Origin: Sphingobacteriales bacterium
GTDB lineage: Bacteria > Bacteroidota > Bacteroidia > Chitinophagales > UBA2359
NCBI GenBank assembly: GCA_016706405.1
Contig: JADJJT010000003.1
Coordinates: forward strand, 1 to 64,000
Reading direction: 5' to 3'
Length of the DNA stretch: 64,000 bases
A program made the translations under genes and the position numbers. Position 1 is the stretch's first letter. Each line of letters starts with the position of its first letter. Shown piece by piece: positions 17,439 through 26,995 of this stretch. The notes beneath the pieces were generated by a model. That model did not search any database and had not been told where the DNA came from. It was given only the letters and a program-made list of their open reading frames with translations.

Positions 17439-20417
17439 ATGTTACTGCGTTTCTATTTTTTATTATTTTGTTTTGTTTACCCTTGTTTGTTTGCTATGGC
17501 ACAAAATACGCCTCCTTTTACTAAGGCTGCCTCCCGTTTATTGGGTTACGACCAACGCCTGAAACTTACTGAAAACTCGTTGTTGGGTGGACTTCATTTT
17601 AGGTCGGTTGGCCCAACAATTATGAGCGGTCGAGTAACGGCTGTTGATGTTTGCCCCAACGACCCCAGCTATTTTTTAGTAGCATACGCATCGGGCGGAT
17701 TGTGGCTTACGCGCAACAATGGCGCATCGTTTGAGCCAATTTTTGACCAACAAGCTGCCATGACCATTGGAAATATAGCCGCTGTATGGACTGATACGCT
17801 GCCTACCCTTATTTGGGTTGGTACGGGCGAAAGTAATTCGAGCCGTTCGTCTTATGCAGGTACGGGCATGTATAAAACCACCGATGTCGGAAAAACATGG
17901 CAAGAAATGGGGCTGCCCGAAAGCCACCATATTGGCAAAGTGGTAATTCACCCGCAAAACACAAATATTGTTTGGGTGGCTGTTGTTGGCCATTTATACT
18001 CCGACAACGCCGAGCGAGGCGTGTTTAAAACTACCGATGGCGGTAATACATGGGTTCAGACCTTGTTTGTAAATGACAATACAGGGGCAATAGATATAGT
18101 TGTTGACCCCGCAAATTCTGATATATTGTTTGCCTCAATGTGGCAACGCGAGCGCCGCGCCTGGAATTTTGAAGGTGCGGGTGAGGGCTCGGGTATTTAT
18201 AAAAGTACAGACGGCGGCGAAAACTGGGTGCTATGTTCGGGCAAAGAATCCGGATTTCCATCCGGAAAAAATACAGGCCGTATTGGTTTGGCCATTCACA
18301 AATCCGGAAAAATTTATGCCGTAATAGACAATCAAAATCTTCGTCCTGAAACACCAGATAAATCAAGCAAAAAAAATGAAGATGAATACAGCAAAAACGA
18401 TTTGCGCAACTTGAACAAAACGGAGTTTTTAGCTTTGGATGAAAAAAAATTGGGCCGATTTTTAAAAAATAACGGCTTTCCGGAAAAATATGATGCCAAA
18501 ACCGTTTTAAATATGGTTCGTACCGATAAAATTTTGCCCTCGGCGGTAGTGGAGTATTTAGAAAATGCAAACGACAATTTATTTGAAACCAAAATTATTG
18601 GCGCCGAGTTGTACGCCTCGAACGATGGTGGCCGCACTTGGGCTAAAACGCACGAAGACTTTTTAGATGATTTGTTTTTTACTTATGGCTATTATTTTGG
18701 GAAAGTGCGCGTTGCCGAACAAAATCCGGATAAAGTTTATTTATTAGGGGTTCCGGTATTAAAAAGTAACGACGGCGGCAAAACTTTTAAAAGCATAAAT
18801 GGCGACAATGTTCATGCTGACCATCATGCACTTTGGATAAATCCAAACCGCCCCGGACATTTAATAAATGGTAATGACGGCGGCATCAATATTAGTTATG
18901 ACGATGGTGAAAATTGGTTTAAATGCAATGCGCCCGCCGTTGGGCAATTTTACACCGTTAATGTTGATGATGAGAAGCCGTACAATATTTATGGTGGTTT
19001 GCAAGATAACGGCGCTTGGTTTGGCCCCTCGACCTACAAAGCTTCAAAAAATTGGCATTCCGATGGCCAATATCCTTTCAAAGAACTTTTTGGTGGCGAT
19101 GGTATGCAGGTGCAAATTGACTCGCGCGATAATAAAACTGTTTATGCCGGATTTCAGTTTGGCAATTATTACCGGATGAATACGGCAACCTCGGAGGCTA
19201 CAAAGCTTATTCCGCCGCACGAATTAGGCGAACGGCCGCCGCGTTACAACTGGCAAACGCCAATTTTACTGTCAAAACACAATCAAGATATTTTTTATAT
19301 GGGTGGGCATAAACTATATCGCTCTATGGATAAAGGCGAAACTTTTACCCCCATTTCGGATGATTTAACGCAAGGAGGGAAAAAAGGAAATGTGCCTTAT
19401 GGTACTTTAACAACCATTAGCGAAAGTCCACTTAAATTTGGATTAATTTATACCGGAAGTGACGATGGCTTAATTTATGGTACCCGTGATGGAGGTGTAA
19501 CCTGGAAAAAATTAAGTGCCAAATTGCCTCAAAATTTGTGGGTTAGCCGTGTGCAGGCATCGGCGCACAACGAGGCAACCGTTTATGCCTCGTTAAATGG
19601 CTATCGGTGGGATGATTTTACTGCCTATATTTATGCCTCGAAAGATTTTGGCAAAACTTGGGAGCGCCTTGGCACCGATTTGCCAAACGAGCCTGTAAAT
19701 GTTATAAAAGAAGACCCTTTTAACCCCAAAATTTTATATGTAGGTACCGACCATGGCTTGTATGTTTCGTTAAACGAAGGTAAAAACTTTATGCGCTTTG
19801 ATGCAAACTTGCCACATGTAGCCGTACACGACTTGGTAGTGCAAGCCCGCGAAAAGGATTTGGTTATTGCAACACACGGACGCAGCATTTTTATTGCCCC
19901 CATTGCTCACCTGCAGCAACTTACCCCCGAAATAACTGCCCAGACCTTGCATGTTTTTGAACCCGAAGCGATTAAACACAGCAGCCGTTGGGGAAACAGT
20001 TGGAGTATGTGGTTAGAAGCATATACTCCAGAAATGGAATTTCCGGTATATATAGAGAAAGCCGATGAAATTACGATTACAGTCGAAACGATAGTACCAA
20101 CTCCGGATGAAACGCAGACCAATAAACAAGACTCAATGCAAACAGTTATTATTGAAAAACCTATTGAGATCAAAAAGTTTAATGCCAAATTACTCAAAGG
20201 CCTTAATTATGTACCGTATGATTTAACCATAGACGAACCTGCGCTGCCCCAATACAAAGAATTTTTGAACCGCAAACTAAAACCAGACGAAGAGCCAGTA
20301 ATTATTGAAGCGGCAACCGGAAATGGCCTATATTACCTTAAACCCGGAAAATATCTGTTGCGCATTAATGGCAATACTACTGAAAAAACAACTGAGTTTG
20401 AGGTTAAAGTCAAATAA
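17439..20417 (+). CDS. Secreted BNR-repeat / VPS10-sortilin-like protein
   Basis: A 992-residue exported protein from ATG 17439 (a TTG two codons upstream is unlikely). A signal peptide ends at AMAQ. The chain is a series of beta-propeller blades with BNR/Asp-box motifs (S/T-x-D-G-G-x-T-W): KTTDVGKTW, KTTDGGNTW, KSTDGGENW, ASNDGGRTW, KSNDGGKTF, RSMDKGETF, GTRDGGVTW and ASKDFGKTW. Such proteins are usually annotated 'glycosyl hydrolase' or sortilin-like, but the Asp box is structural and no catalytic set is evident. A charged insert (about 315-365) interrupts the first propeller; the C-terminal 180 residues form a separate domain without a clear T9SS tail. Common in Bacteroidota; substrate unknown. 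Confidence 0.85.
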   Translation: MLLRFYFLLFCFVYPCLFAMAQNTPPFTKAASRLLGYDQRLKLTENSLLGGLHFRSVGPTIMSGRVTAVDVCPNDPSYFLVAYASGGLWLTRNNGASFEPIFDQQAAMTIGNIAAVWTDTLPTLIWVGTGESNSSRSSYAGTGMYKTTDVGKTWQEMGLPESHHIGKVVIHPQNTNIVWVAVVGHLYSDNAERGVFKTTDGGNTWVQTLFVNDNTGAIDIVVDPANSDILFASMWQRERRAWNFEGAGEGSGIYKSTDGGENWVLCSGKESGFPSGKNTGRIGLAIHKSGKIYAVIDNQNLRPETPDKSSKKNEDEYSKNDLRNLNKTEFLALDEKKLGRFLKNNGFPEKYDAKTVLNMVRTDKILPSAVVEYLENANDNLFETKIIGAELYASNDGGRTWAKTHEDFLDDLFFTYGYYFGKVRVAEQNPDKVYLLGVPVLKSNDGGKTFKSINGDNVHADHHALWINPNRPGHLINGNDGGINISYDDGENWFKCNAPAVGQFYTVNVDDEKPYNIYGGLQDNGAWFGPSTYKASKNWHSDGQYPFKELFGGDGMQVQIDSRDNKTVYAGFQFGNYYRMNTATSEATKLIPPHELGERPPRYNWQTPILLSKHNQDIFYMGGHKLYRSMDKGETFTPISDDLTQGGKKGNVPYGTLTTISESPLKFGLIYTGSDDGLIYGTRDGGVTWKKLSAKLPQNLWVSRVQASAHNEATVYASLNGYRWDDFTAYIYASKDFGKTWERLGTDLPNEPVNVIKEDPFNPKILYVGTDHGLYVSLNEGKNFMRFDANLPHVAVHDLVVQAREKDLVIATHGRSIFIAPIAHLQQLTPEITAQTLHVFEPEAIKHSSRWGNSWSMWLEAYTPEMEFPVYIEKADEITITVETIVPTPDETQTNKQDSMQTVIIEKPIEIKKFNAKLLKGLNYVPYDLTIDEPALPQYKEFLNRKLKPDEEPVIIEAATGNGLYYLKPGKYLLRINGNTTEKTTEFEVKVK

Positions 20418-20439
20418 ATTAAGGTCTCTAATTTTTTAA

Positions 20440-20886
20440 TTGATAATATTGGAAATAATCACTATTTCTTTTCGAAGCCCGCAATGGTACGAGATGGTTG
20501 CATTGCGTTATGCAGTATTGCGCAAACCTTTGGGCTTGGTTTTTACGCCCGAGCAGTTGGAGCAGGAGGCAAACCATACCCATATTGCGGCTTGGTTGCC
20601 TGAAACTGCTTATATGGCAGGCTGTTTAATATTACAACCCACAACGCCAACGGATTTAAAAATGCGACAAGTGGCAGTTCACCCAAACCATCAAAAACAA
20701 AGTATTGGAAAAAAAATGTGTGATTTTGCCGAAGTTTGGGCAATAAATCACAATTTTAAACGTTTGTACTGCCACGCGCGCGCAACCGCTGTTCCTTTTT
20801 ACCAAAAAATGGGTTGGCGTATTATAGGGCAACCTTTCGAAGAAGTTTCAATTGAGCACTTTTTAATGGAAAAATGGCTTTATTGA
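20440..20886 (+). CDS. GNAT-family N-acetyltransferase
   Basis: A 148-residue acetyltransferase, 22 bp after the BNR-protein gene. The acetyl-CoA motif A is MRQVAVHPNHQKQSIGKKM (R/Q-x-x-G-x-G variant with Gln-Ser-Ile-Gly), followed by ATAVPFYQKMGW (motif B) and the C-terminal HFLMEK. The N-terminal WYEMVALRYAVLRKPLG recalls ElaA-type proteins. No ATG is available, so TTG at 20440 or 20449 is the start. Substrate unknown. Confidence 0.82.
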   Translation: MIILEIITISFRSPQWYEMVALRYAVLRKPLGLVFTPEQLEQEANHTHIAAWLPETAYMAGCLILQPTTPTDLKMRQVAVHPNHQKQSIGKKMCDFAEVWAINHNFKRLYCHARATAVPFYQKMGWRIIGQPFEEVSIEHFLMEKWLY

Positions 20887-21087
20887 TATGTTTTTTGTAA
20901 ATTTGGAACTATTTTTGCAAGTTTTTACTATTCTAATAGAACGTATTTGGGAGTGTTGCGTTACTTTTGCAATAAAATACGTCTAAATAACGCAAATAGT
21001 ATTATACTATAAAAAAATAAACACAGCTTTTATATTTCCTTTTTCACCTTTTCCACTTTCACCTTCAAATCCTATTCAACAATTATT

Positions 21088-21606
21088 ATGAATTTATTTA
21101 AAACCACTATTTACACGTTTTTATTATCATTAATTGTTTTTTCGGGCACTGTATTTGCTCAAACCCAAGAAAACAGTTCCGTTTTAGATCGTGTTAATAC
21201 ATACCTGAATGGCGACAGCCAACAAAACGTGTATGTAAACAAAAATTCGACCAAGCGAGTTTCTGTAACTATTGCCGACCTCAATGTAACCGATAAATTG
21301 AGTATGGCAGGTTCAAGTATTTTTAATGCTTTTAAAGGGTCAGAGAATTTGGTGGTAAACGAACTTAATTTTACCCCCGATTTTGACCAAAATTGCTTTT
21401 TCTTATCGTTTAATGTTGAAGACGACCAAGACACAAGAATTGTTATCTTAGACGTTAAAGGCTCCGAAATTCACAATGAAAATATAGCCGATTTTACCGG
21501 AACTTATGAATCTAAAATCAATTTGCCTTCAAATTCAAAAGGCACCTATTTTTTAAAAATCATTCAAGGCTTTAGTTTGTTGAATAAAAAATTAGTACTT
21601 GAATAA
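21088..21606 (+). CDS. Small secreted protein with T9SS-type C-terminal domain
   Basis: A 172-residue protein with signal peptide ending in VFAQ. There is no known domain in residues 25-95. The C-terminal 80 residues look like a T9SS type-A sorting domain: LSFNVEDDQDTRIVILDVKG, a Gly-containing turn and GTYFLKI followed by KKLVLE. So it is probably exported across the outer membrane, though the tail lacks the usual NP motif and could be a stand-alone beta-sandwich. A strong terminator follows. The upstream 200 bp contains TAnnTTTG-like boxes (TATTTTTG near 20911, TACTTTTG near 20964). Confidence 0.65.
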   Translation: MNLFKTTIYTFLLSLIVFSGTVFAQTQENSSVLDRVNTYLNGDSQQNVYVNKNSTKRVSVTIADLNVTDKLSMAGSSIFNAFKGSENLVVNELNFTPDFDQNCFFLSFNVEDDQDTRIVILDVKGSEIHNENIADFTGTYESKINLPSNSKGTYFLKIIQGFSLLNKKLVLE

Positions 21607-21637
21607 ACTTTTGTAAAATAAATAATTACTATTTTTA

Positions 21638-21672
21638 GGGTGTACCACATTAAAACTGGTGCACCCTTTTTT
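21638..21672 (+). terminator. Intrinsic terminator after the small T9SS gene
   Basis: Stem GGGTGTACCA / TGGTGCACCC (10 bp with one mismatched pair; 21638-21647 and 21657-21666), 9-nt loop, then six T. It separates the gene from the next one, whose true start lies downstream of the hairpin. Confidence 0.88.
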
Positions 21673-21754
21673 ATTGGAAAAGCTCACTATTTTGTTGGCC
21701 CGATTATTGCAGCAAGCTTTTCAAAAATTTTGCTGTTTTAAAAGATTTTTTACA

Positions 21755-23098
21755 ATGCGTTTTTTATTAATCAAGGTTATAGGGGCAGCTATACTTTGTT
21801 TTGTAGTATTGGGTAAAATAGTAGCTCAAACTTCAACTTCGCTTCCAGAGTTTGTAATTTCGGGGGTGCTGCTTAATGCCGATACAAACGAGCCAGTGCC
21901 TTATGCCAGCGTTGGTATAGATGGAAGTTCATTGGGCACAGTTACTAATATTTATGGCGAATTTGAGTTACACCTGCCGCTTAAACACAAACAATCAAAT
22001 TTGGCCATAAGTTGTATTGGCTTTTTTAAAGATTTATTTCCAATTAGCGGCTTAAACACATCCGGAGTATGCGAGATTAAATTAAAACCCCGAACTTATG
22101 AATTGAATGAGGTAACTGTTTATGCCAATTTATCTCCGGAAAAAATTGTGCAATATGCCATTGAAAGCATTCCTAAAAACTATATTGGGGCTAATTTTAT
22201 TGCCGATGGTTTTTATAGGGAGTATTTTAAAGAAAATGGCAAATATGTAGCTTTTGCCGAAGCCGCAATATCTTTATACGATGGTGAAGGATATGCTTCG
22301 AAAAAAATACAAAAGGAAAAAGAGCTGGTATCCTTAGACGAATTGCGCGTTAGCGATATTTATAATAAAAGTGACTATGCGCTTTATATAGATGTAAATT
22401 ATGCTTTGCGCAGTAATATTATTCGAAATGTAAATTATTGGAAGATTTTTGCCCAAAAATTTGATGTTAAAAGCGAATATGTGCGAATGGCCGGAATAAC
22501 CTACGATGGAGACGATTTGGTGTATATTATTGCCTACAAAGTGATAAGTAAAAAGCGTGGAAACTATGAAGGCAAAATTTTTATCAGAAAATACGACTTT
22601 GCCGTTTTGCGCTTAGAAATTAATGCCGATAACCGGATGAAAGGCCGCGTAGTGAATGGCTCGCCTTATAAATCGCAGGCTATAATAACCTACAAAACCC
22701 ACGAAGGAAAAATGTGCCTTAGCTATATACATGCAAGCCACGATGTACATTACGAAAAAAGTGGCAACAAATTTGACCTAACTTTTTACTCGGAGTTGTT
22801 TGTTAACGATATTCAAACGCGCGGTGTTGACCCTGTTACCGCAGCCGAAGCCATGAAACCAACAAGCATATTTTATCAGCCCCGCTACCGAACTTACGAC
22901 CCTAATTTTTGGGAAGAGTACAATTTGTTTTTTGAGTCGCCAAATAACGAGCAAATTATTGCCGACCTTGAAGCCCGCCGACCTTTGGAAGACCAATTTA
23001 AAGTGAATGGCAAGCTAAAGTTAAAACCTACTCCCATAGTAAATTTACCTTTGCACAAAGTAGCCATGACAGAAATAACGCCCGAAACCAAACAATAG
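21755..23098 (+). CDS. Exported protein with carboxypeptidase-regulatory-like domain
   Basis: A 447-residue protein from ATG 21755 (MRFLLIKVIGAAILCFVVLG, signal ending at VAQ). An upstream extension would begin inside the terminator stem and is rejected. Residues about 35-120 form a CarboxypepD_reg-type beta-sandwich (ISGVLLNADTNEPVPYASVGI, GTVTNIYGEFELHLP, LKPRTYELNEVTVYA), the domain also found at the N-terminus of SusC-like receptors. The remaining 320 residues are an all-beta exported region often found with this domain (DGFYREYFKENGKYVAFAEAAISLYDGEGY), without TonB-receptor barrel features. Likely in the periplasm or at the outer membrane; function unknown. A long tandem array starts 27 bp after its stop. 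Confidence 0.72.
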   Translation: MRFLLIKVIGAAILCFVVLGKIVAQTSTSLPEFVISGVLLNADTNEPVPYASVGIDGSSLGTVTNIYGEFELHLPLKHKQSNLAISCIGFFKDLFPISGLNTSGVCEIKLKPRTYELNEVTVYANLSPEKIVQYAIESIPKNYIGANFIADGFYREYFKENGKYVAFAEAAISLYDGEGYASKKIQKEKELVSLDELRVSDIYNKSDYALYIDVNYALRSNIIRNVNYWKIFAQKFDVKSEYVRMAGITYDGDDLVYIIAYKVISKKRGNYEGKIFIRKYDFAVLRLEINADNRMKGRVVNGSPYKSQAIITYKTHEGKMCLSYIHASHDVHYEKSGNKFDLTFYSELFVNDIQTRGVDPVTAAEAMKPTSIFYQPRYRTYDPNFWEEYNLFFESPNNEQIIADLEARRPLEDQFKVNGKLKLKPTPIVNLPLHKVAMTEITPETKQ

Positions 23099-23124
23099 TG
23101 CTACCTTTCGGTGCCGGAGTATTT

Positions 23125-23480
23125 TTGGCTGATGGCTGATGGCTAATGGCTAATGGCTGATGGCTAATGGCTAATGGCTAATGGCTGATGGCTAATGGCT
23201 GATGGCTGATGGCTAATGGCTAATGGCTGATGGCTAATGGCTAATGGCTAATGGCTAATGGCTGATGGCTAATGGCTAATGGCTAATGGCTGATGGCTGA
23301 TGGCTAATGGCTGATGGCTAATGGCTAATGGCTGATGGCTAATGGCTGATGGCTGATGGCTAATGGCTGATGACTAATGGCTAATGGCTAATGGCTGATG
23401 GCTGATGGCTGATGGCTGATGGCTGATGACTAATGGCTTTTGGCTAATGGCTTTTGGCTTTGGGCTAATGGCTGATGATT
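23125..23480. repeat. Heptanucleotide tandem array, (R)ATGGCT x about 48
   Basis: About 350 bp of 7-bp units that are nearly all GATGGCT or AATGGCT. The single variable position (G or A) alternates without a fixed order, and the array decays only at its right end (GATGACT, TTTGGCT, TTGGGCT). It lies between two genes in the same orientation. Any protein read from it (repeating S-H-Q-P-L/S-A-I on the minus strand) is an artefact of the repeat. Because 7 is not a multiple of 3, every frame reads the same heptapeptide. Confidence 0.95.
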
Positions 23481-23664
23481 CATAACTCATGGCAATCGGG
23501 AGGAGGAAAAAAGTTCCGGACTGCCTTTTGTATTTGCAAAATCTGCTTTGATAATTTATTTCTTTAGGTGGTATCATTTGGTTCTTAAAAAAACTGTAAT
23601 TTCGCCGTTTTTATGAAGCAAAAAAAATAGTCCAACCAATTGCAAACCATTTTAAAAGAACAAT

Positions 23665-25428
23665 ATGCATCGTTTCTACCTGTTTGTTTTTTCTTTTCTC
23701 CTATTTCATTTCTTATTTGCTGGGCATGTAGCGGCTGCAAATAACAGCACTATTGCGGGTGTTTACCAGCAAACTAACCCCAACGCAAGCTGGCGTTTTA
23801 CCGAAAGCGACGCACTTGGCAACCGATTTATTTATAAGAAAGACAAACAAGTTGTTGCCGGAGAATGGAAAAAAAATGGCGATACAATTACACTAAAGTA
23901 CAAAGCCACAATAGACTCGGCAATAGTTCGCACACCGGGCGATCCCTTAGCTATTGATACCGCTGCAGTTTACCAAAGTCGGTTGCCCTTGCCCACTAAA
24001 CTTTTAATGACGGCATCCGGAAAAAACTTAACGCTAACTAATACAACAAACAACCAACAAAAATTTGACCTGCAATACAACGAATCCGAAGGCTTGTCTG
24101 GCCTTTTAAACAACAATATTTTGCGTGGCCTTATAGGATTGGCATTTTTAATAGGTGTTTGTTTTTTGTTGAGCAATAATCGGCGTGCTATTGACTGGAA
24201 ATTAGTGGCTTCGGGCATTTTAATTCAACTTGTGTTTGCCCTTTTGGTGCTAAAAGTGCCTTCGTTTTATTTTCCTGGAACAACGGTAGATATTTCGCCC
24301 AAAGGTTTTTTTGAGTTTATTTCAAGTTTTTTTGTGGCCGTAATTAATTTTACTTCAGCAGGGGCAAGCTTTTTGTTTGGCGATTTAGTAAATAGGGTCG
24401 ATAAGTTTGGTTTTATTTTTGCCTTTAAAGTATTGCCTACTGTAATATTCTTTTCCGGATTATCGTCTTTATTATACTATATAGGTGTTTTGCAAAAAAT
24501 TGTATATGCCTTTGCTTGGGTTATGAGTAAAAGCATGCGCTTGTCGGGTGCCGAAAGTTTGAGTGCCGCAGCAAATATTTTTTTAGGCCAAACCGAAGCG
24601 CCTCTCTTGGTGAAGCCGTATATTGCCAAAATGAACAAATCGGAAGTTTTGTGTTTAATGGTGGGCGGTATGACTACCATTGCCGGAGGCGTGTTTGCCG
24701 CCTACGTTGGCTATTTGGGTGGAGATGACCCCGTTCAACAATTAGCTTTTGCTACCCATTTGCTTTCGGCAAGTATTATGTCGGCACCGGCAGCTATTGT
24801 AGCCAGTAAAATGCTGTTTCCACAAACAGAAAACATTGATATGAAATTAGAGGTGTCGAAAGAAAAAATTGGTGCAAACCTCTTAGATGCCATTGCCAAT
24901 GGTACCACCGAAGGGCTGAAATTGGCTGTAAACGTTGGGGCAATGCTTTTAATGTTTACCGCTTTAATTGCTATGTGCAATGGTATTTTAGATTTAATTG
25001 GCCAGCCAACCGGCTTAAACAAATGGATTAATATAAGCACAGCAGGCCGTTATGCAGGGCTTACTTTGCAATACATTTTTGGTTTAATTGGCGCACCTGT
25101 TGCATGGCTTTTAGGCACACCTAACTGCGATTTAGTTGCCGTAGGCCAACTATTGGGCGAAAAAACCGTTATTAATGAGTTTGTGGCTTATGGCTCAATG
25201 GGCACCATGAAAGCTACCGGCGTTATTTTAGAAGATAAATCGCTAATAATTGCCTTGTATGCACTCTGCGGATTTTCTAATTTTGCAAGTATTGGCATTC
25301 AAATAGGCGGTATTGGTGCCTTAGCCCCCGAACAACGACCTGTTTTGGCACAGTTAGGCATTAAAGCCCTTATAGGCGGCACTATTGCCTGTTTTTTTAC
25401 GGCGGTAATTGCTGCTATGATTATGTAA
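23665..25428 (+). CDS. CNT-family (NupC-like) nucleoside transporter with exported N-terminal domain
   Basis: A 587-residue protein. The last ~430 residues are a concentrative nucleoside transporter: several membrane segments, the hallmark GQTEAPLLVKPYI, GGMTTIAGGVFAAYVG, SAPAAIVASK, and a C-terminal GTPNCDLVAVGQLLGEKTVINEFVAY with GFSNFASIGIQIGG. These bind nucleoside and sodium or proton. Unusually, it begins with a signal-like segment (to VAAA, residue 25) and about 120 residues of soluble beta-rich sequence (GVYQQTNPNASWRFTES, AGEWKKNGDTITLKYKA, LLMTASGKNLTLTN) that looks lipocalin-like, before the first transporter helix near residue 150. This part should sit in the periplasm. No nucleoside catabolic genes are adjacent. 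Confidence 0.88.
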   Translation: MHRFYLFVFSFLLFHFLFAGHVAAANNSTIAGVYQQTNPNASWRFTESDALGNRFIYKKDKQVVAGEWKKNGDTITLKYKATIDSAIVRTPGDPLAIDTAAVYQSRLPLPTKLLMTASGKNLTLTNTTNNQQKFDLQYNESEGLSGLLNNNILRGLIGLAFLIGVCFLLSNNRRAIDWKLVASGILIQLVFALLVLKVPSFYFPGTTVDISPKGFFEFISSFFVAVINFTSAGASFLFGDLVNRVDKFGFIFAFKVLPTVIFFSGLSSLLYYIGVLQKIVYAFAWVMSKSMRLSGAESLSAAANIFLGQTEAPLLVKPYIAKMNKSEVLCLMVGGMTTIAGGVFAAYVGYLGGDDPVQQLAFATHLLSASIMSAPAAIVASKMLFPQTENIDMKLEVSKEKIGANLLDAIANGTTEGLKLAVNVGAMLLMFTALIAMCNGILDLIGQPTGLNKWINISTAGRYAGLTLQYIFGLIGAPVAWLLGTPNCDLVAVGQLLGEKTVINEFVAYGSMGTMKATGVILEDKSLIIALYALCGFSNFASIGIQIGGIGALAPEQRPVLAQLGIKALIGGTIACFFTAVIAAMIM

Positions 25429-25607
25429 AGAGACGGAATTTTACTTTCTTTACTTTTAAACGGCGAACCTTATTTGTGCGTTCCATTTTTTCCGGATATT
25501 GATATAGTTTAAATGTTCTACGCAACAGACTATTATTTTTTTCGTTTATATTGAACCTTGCTATGTAATAAATGTTACACTTCACGTGTTCTATTTAAAA
25601 ATTGCCT

Positions 25608-26897
25608 ATGTTTTTTTGCACACTCGACAAAACCACTACCACCACCACCACTACTACTATCGCCGAAAAGCAAGTTGTTGCACCGGTTTTGGCCAACAAT
25701 ATGCCCGTACCGGTTGATTTCTTCAATAAAGTATCCTCCATTCCGCCCCAATTATGGAATGGCTTTATTAATAAACATTTACAACACCATGCCGCAAGCG
25801 TTTACCTCTCGTTGGCCTATTTACAAGCTTACGAAAACGCCCACCCAAACGTGCAAACCCATTATGCCATTTGCCACAAGGATAATAAACCATTGGCCAT
25901 TGCGTGCTTTAAAGTTCATGAAATAACCCAAATTTTGCACTATTCAAATGATGAACTGCAAAAAGCTAAAAATGCCCCAATTCGCAACCGATTAATTTCA
26001 TTTGTGAATAAATTATCTTTCCGGATATTAGTTGGTGGCAATTTGTATATTACCGGAGATAATGGTTTCTATGCTGCATCGTGCTTACAGCCATCCGAAA
26101 TTGCCTCTATTCAAACTAAAATGGTGAACTGGATACAGGCAGAACAAAAACGTACCCGTAAGCCTATTAATTTGATTTTGTTGAAAGATGCACTCCAAAA
26201 ACAACCACAGGAAGCAGCAATTTTTAAAGCATCCGGATTAAACTACGTCAAAACCCACCCAAATATGGTGCTACAGTTTAGGCAAAATTGGAAATCTTTT
26301 GATGATTATTTAGCCGCCATGTCTTCGAAATATAGGGTACGGGCAAAACGTTATTTAAAAGATGGCCAAGAACTGCATATTGCCGAACTTTCTCTAACCG
26401 ACTTAGAAACCTTTAAAACCCCACTTTACCAATTATACCGCAATGTTGCCGATAAAGCCGAGCTTAATTTAGCTGTGGCTACCCCAAATTACTTGTCCGA
26501 AACTAAAAAAGCACTCGAACAACAACTGCGCGTTATAGGCTATTGGAAAAATAACAAGGAATTGGTGGGTTTCATTTCATTTTTCATTCATAATGGCCTA
26601 TTAGAAGCACACATGATAGGCTACGACATTTCACATAATAAAGAAGAACACTTATACCCTTTTATTTTAACCGATTTAATTCGGGAGGCATTTAAATATG
26701 GTGCAACCTTTTTGTCGTTTGGGCGCACGGCCTCCGAAATAAAAAGTGCTGCCGGAGCGGTTCCACAAAGCATAGGCGCGTATGTTAAACATACCAATTT
26801 GTTATTAAATAAAATAGTGCCACTATTGGTCAGATGCATCCGGCAGAACGAATGGGTACAAAGGCATCCGTTTAAAAAAGAGGTGGGCAATGACTGA
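25608..26897 (+). CDS. GNAT-fold N-acyltransferase (BioF2/FemAB-like)
   Basis: A 429-residue cytoplasmic protein from ATG 25608 (TTG CCT lie just before). The N-terminus has nine Thr codons in a row. The central and C-terminal parts show the double-GNAT pattern of the acyltransferases PF13480 and FemAB: YLAAMSSKYRVRAKRYLKDGQ (the conserved S-x-K-x-R/R-x-A helix), LYRNVADKAELNLA, VIGYWKNNKELVGFISFFI, and HLYPFILTDLIREAFKYGATFLSFGRTASEIKSAAGA, resembling the 'Y-x-x-L-x-x-I-x-x-A-x-x-x-G' acyl-CoA region. It may modify peptidoglycan, polysaccharide or a lipid; context gives no hint. Confidence 0.65.
   Translation: MFFCTLDKTTTTTTTTTIAEKQVVAPVLANNMPVPVDFFNKVSSIPPQLWNGFINKHLQHHAASVYLSLAYLQAYENAHPNVQTHYAICHKDNKPLAIACFKVHEITQILHYSNDELQKAKNAPIRNRLISFVNKLSFRILVGGNLYITGDNGFYAASCLQPSEIASIQTKMVNWIQAEQKRTRKPINLILLKDALQKQPQEAAIFKASGLNYVKTHPNMVLQFRQNWKSFDDYLAAMSSKYRVRAKRYLKDGQELHIAELSLTDLETFKTPLYQLYRNVADKAELNLAVATPNYLSETKKALEQQLRVIGYWKNNKELVGFISFFIHNGLLEAHMIGYDISHNKEEHLYPFILTDLIREAFKYGATFLSFGRTASEIKSAAGAVPQSIGAYVKHTNLLLNKIVPLLVRCIRQNEWVQRHPFKKEVGND
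25632..25658 (+). repeat. In-frame ACC/ACT trinucleotide run (9 Thr codons)
   Basis: Nine consecutive threonine codons (ACC x5 and ACT x4 mixed) near the N-terminus of the acyltransferase. Length changes would keep the frame and only vary a likely disordered segment. Confidence 0.85.
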
Positions 26898-26995
26898 TTG
26901 ACTGTTTGATAAATTTTGATGTTTGGTTAAATACTGCTAATTATTTTTAGCCTTGACTGGATTGCAGTAGCTTTACGGCTTAAAACACAAAAATT

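Noticed and set aside
18031..18570. Long minus-strand open frame inside the BNR-protein gene
   Set aside because: It lies opposite a clearly coding, motif-rich gene, and its own sequence is Cys/Phe/Tyr-rich with no recognisable motif.
21659..21754. Upstream start for the CarboxypepD_reg protein
   Set aside because: It begins inside the terminator stem of the previous gene and would place 32 extra residues before a clear signal peptide.
23125..23480. CRISPR array
   Set aside because: Units are 7 bp with no spacers, and no cas genes are in the window.
23374..23577. Short minus-strand open frame over the heptamer array
   Set aside because: Its sequence (repeating S-H-Q-P) is just the translated repeat; no start signal or family match.
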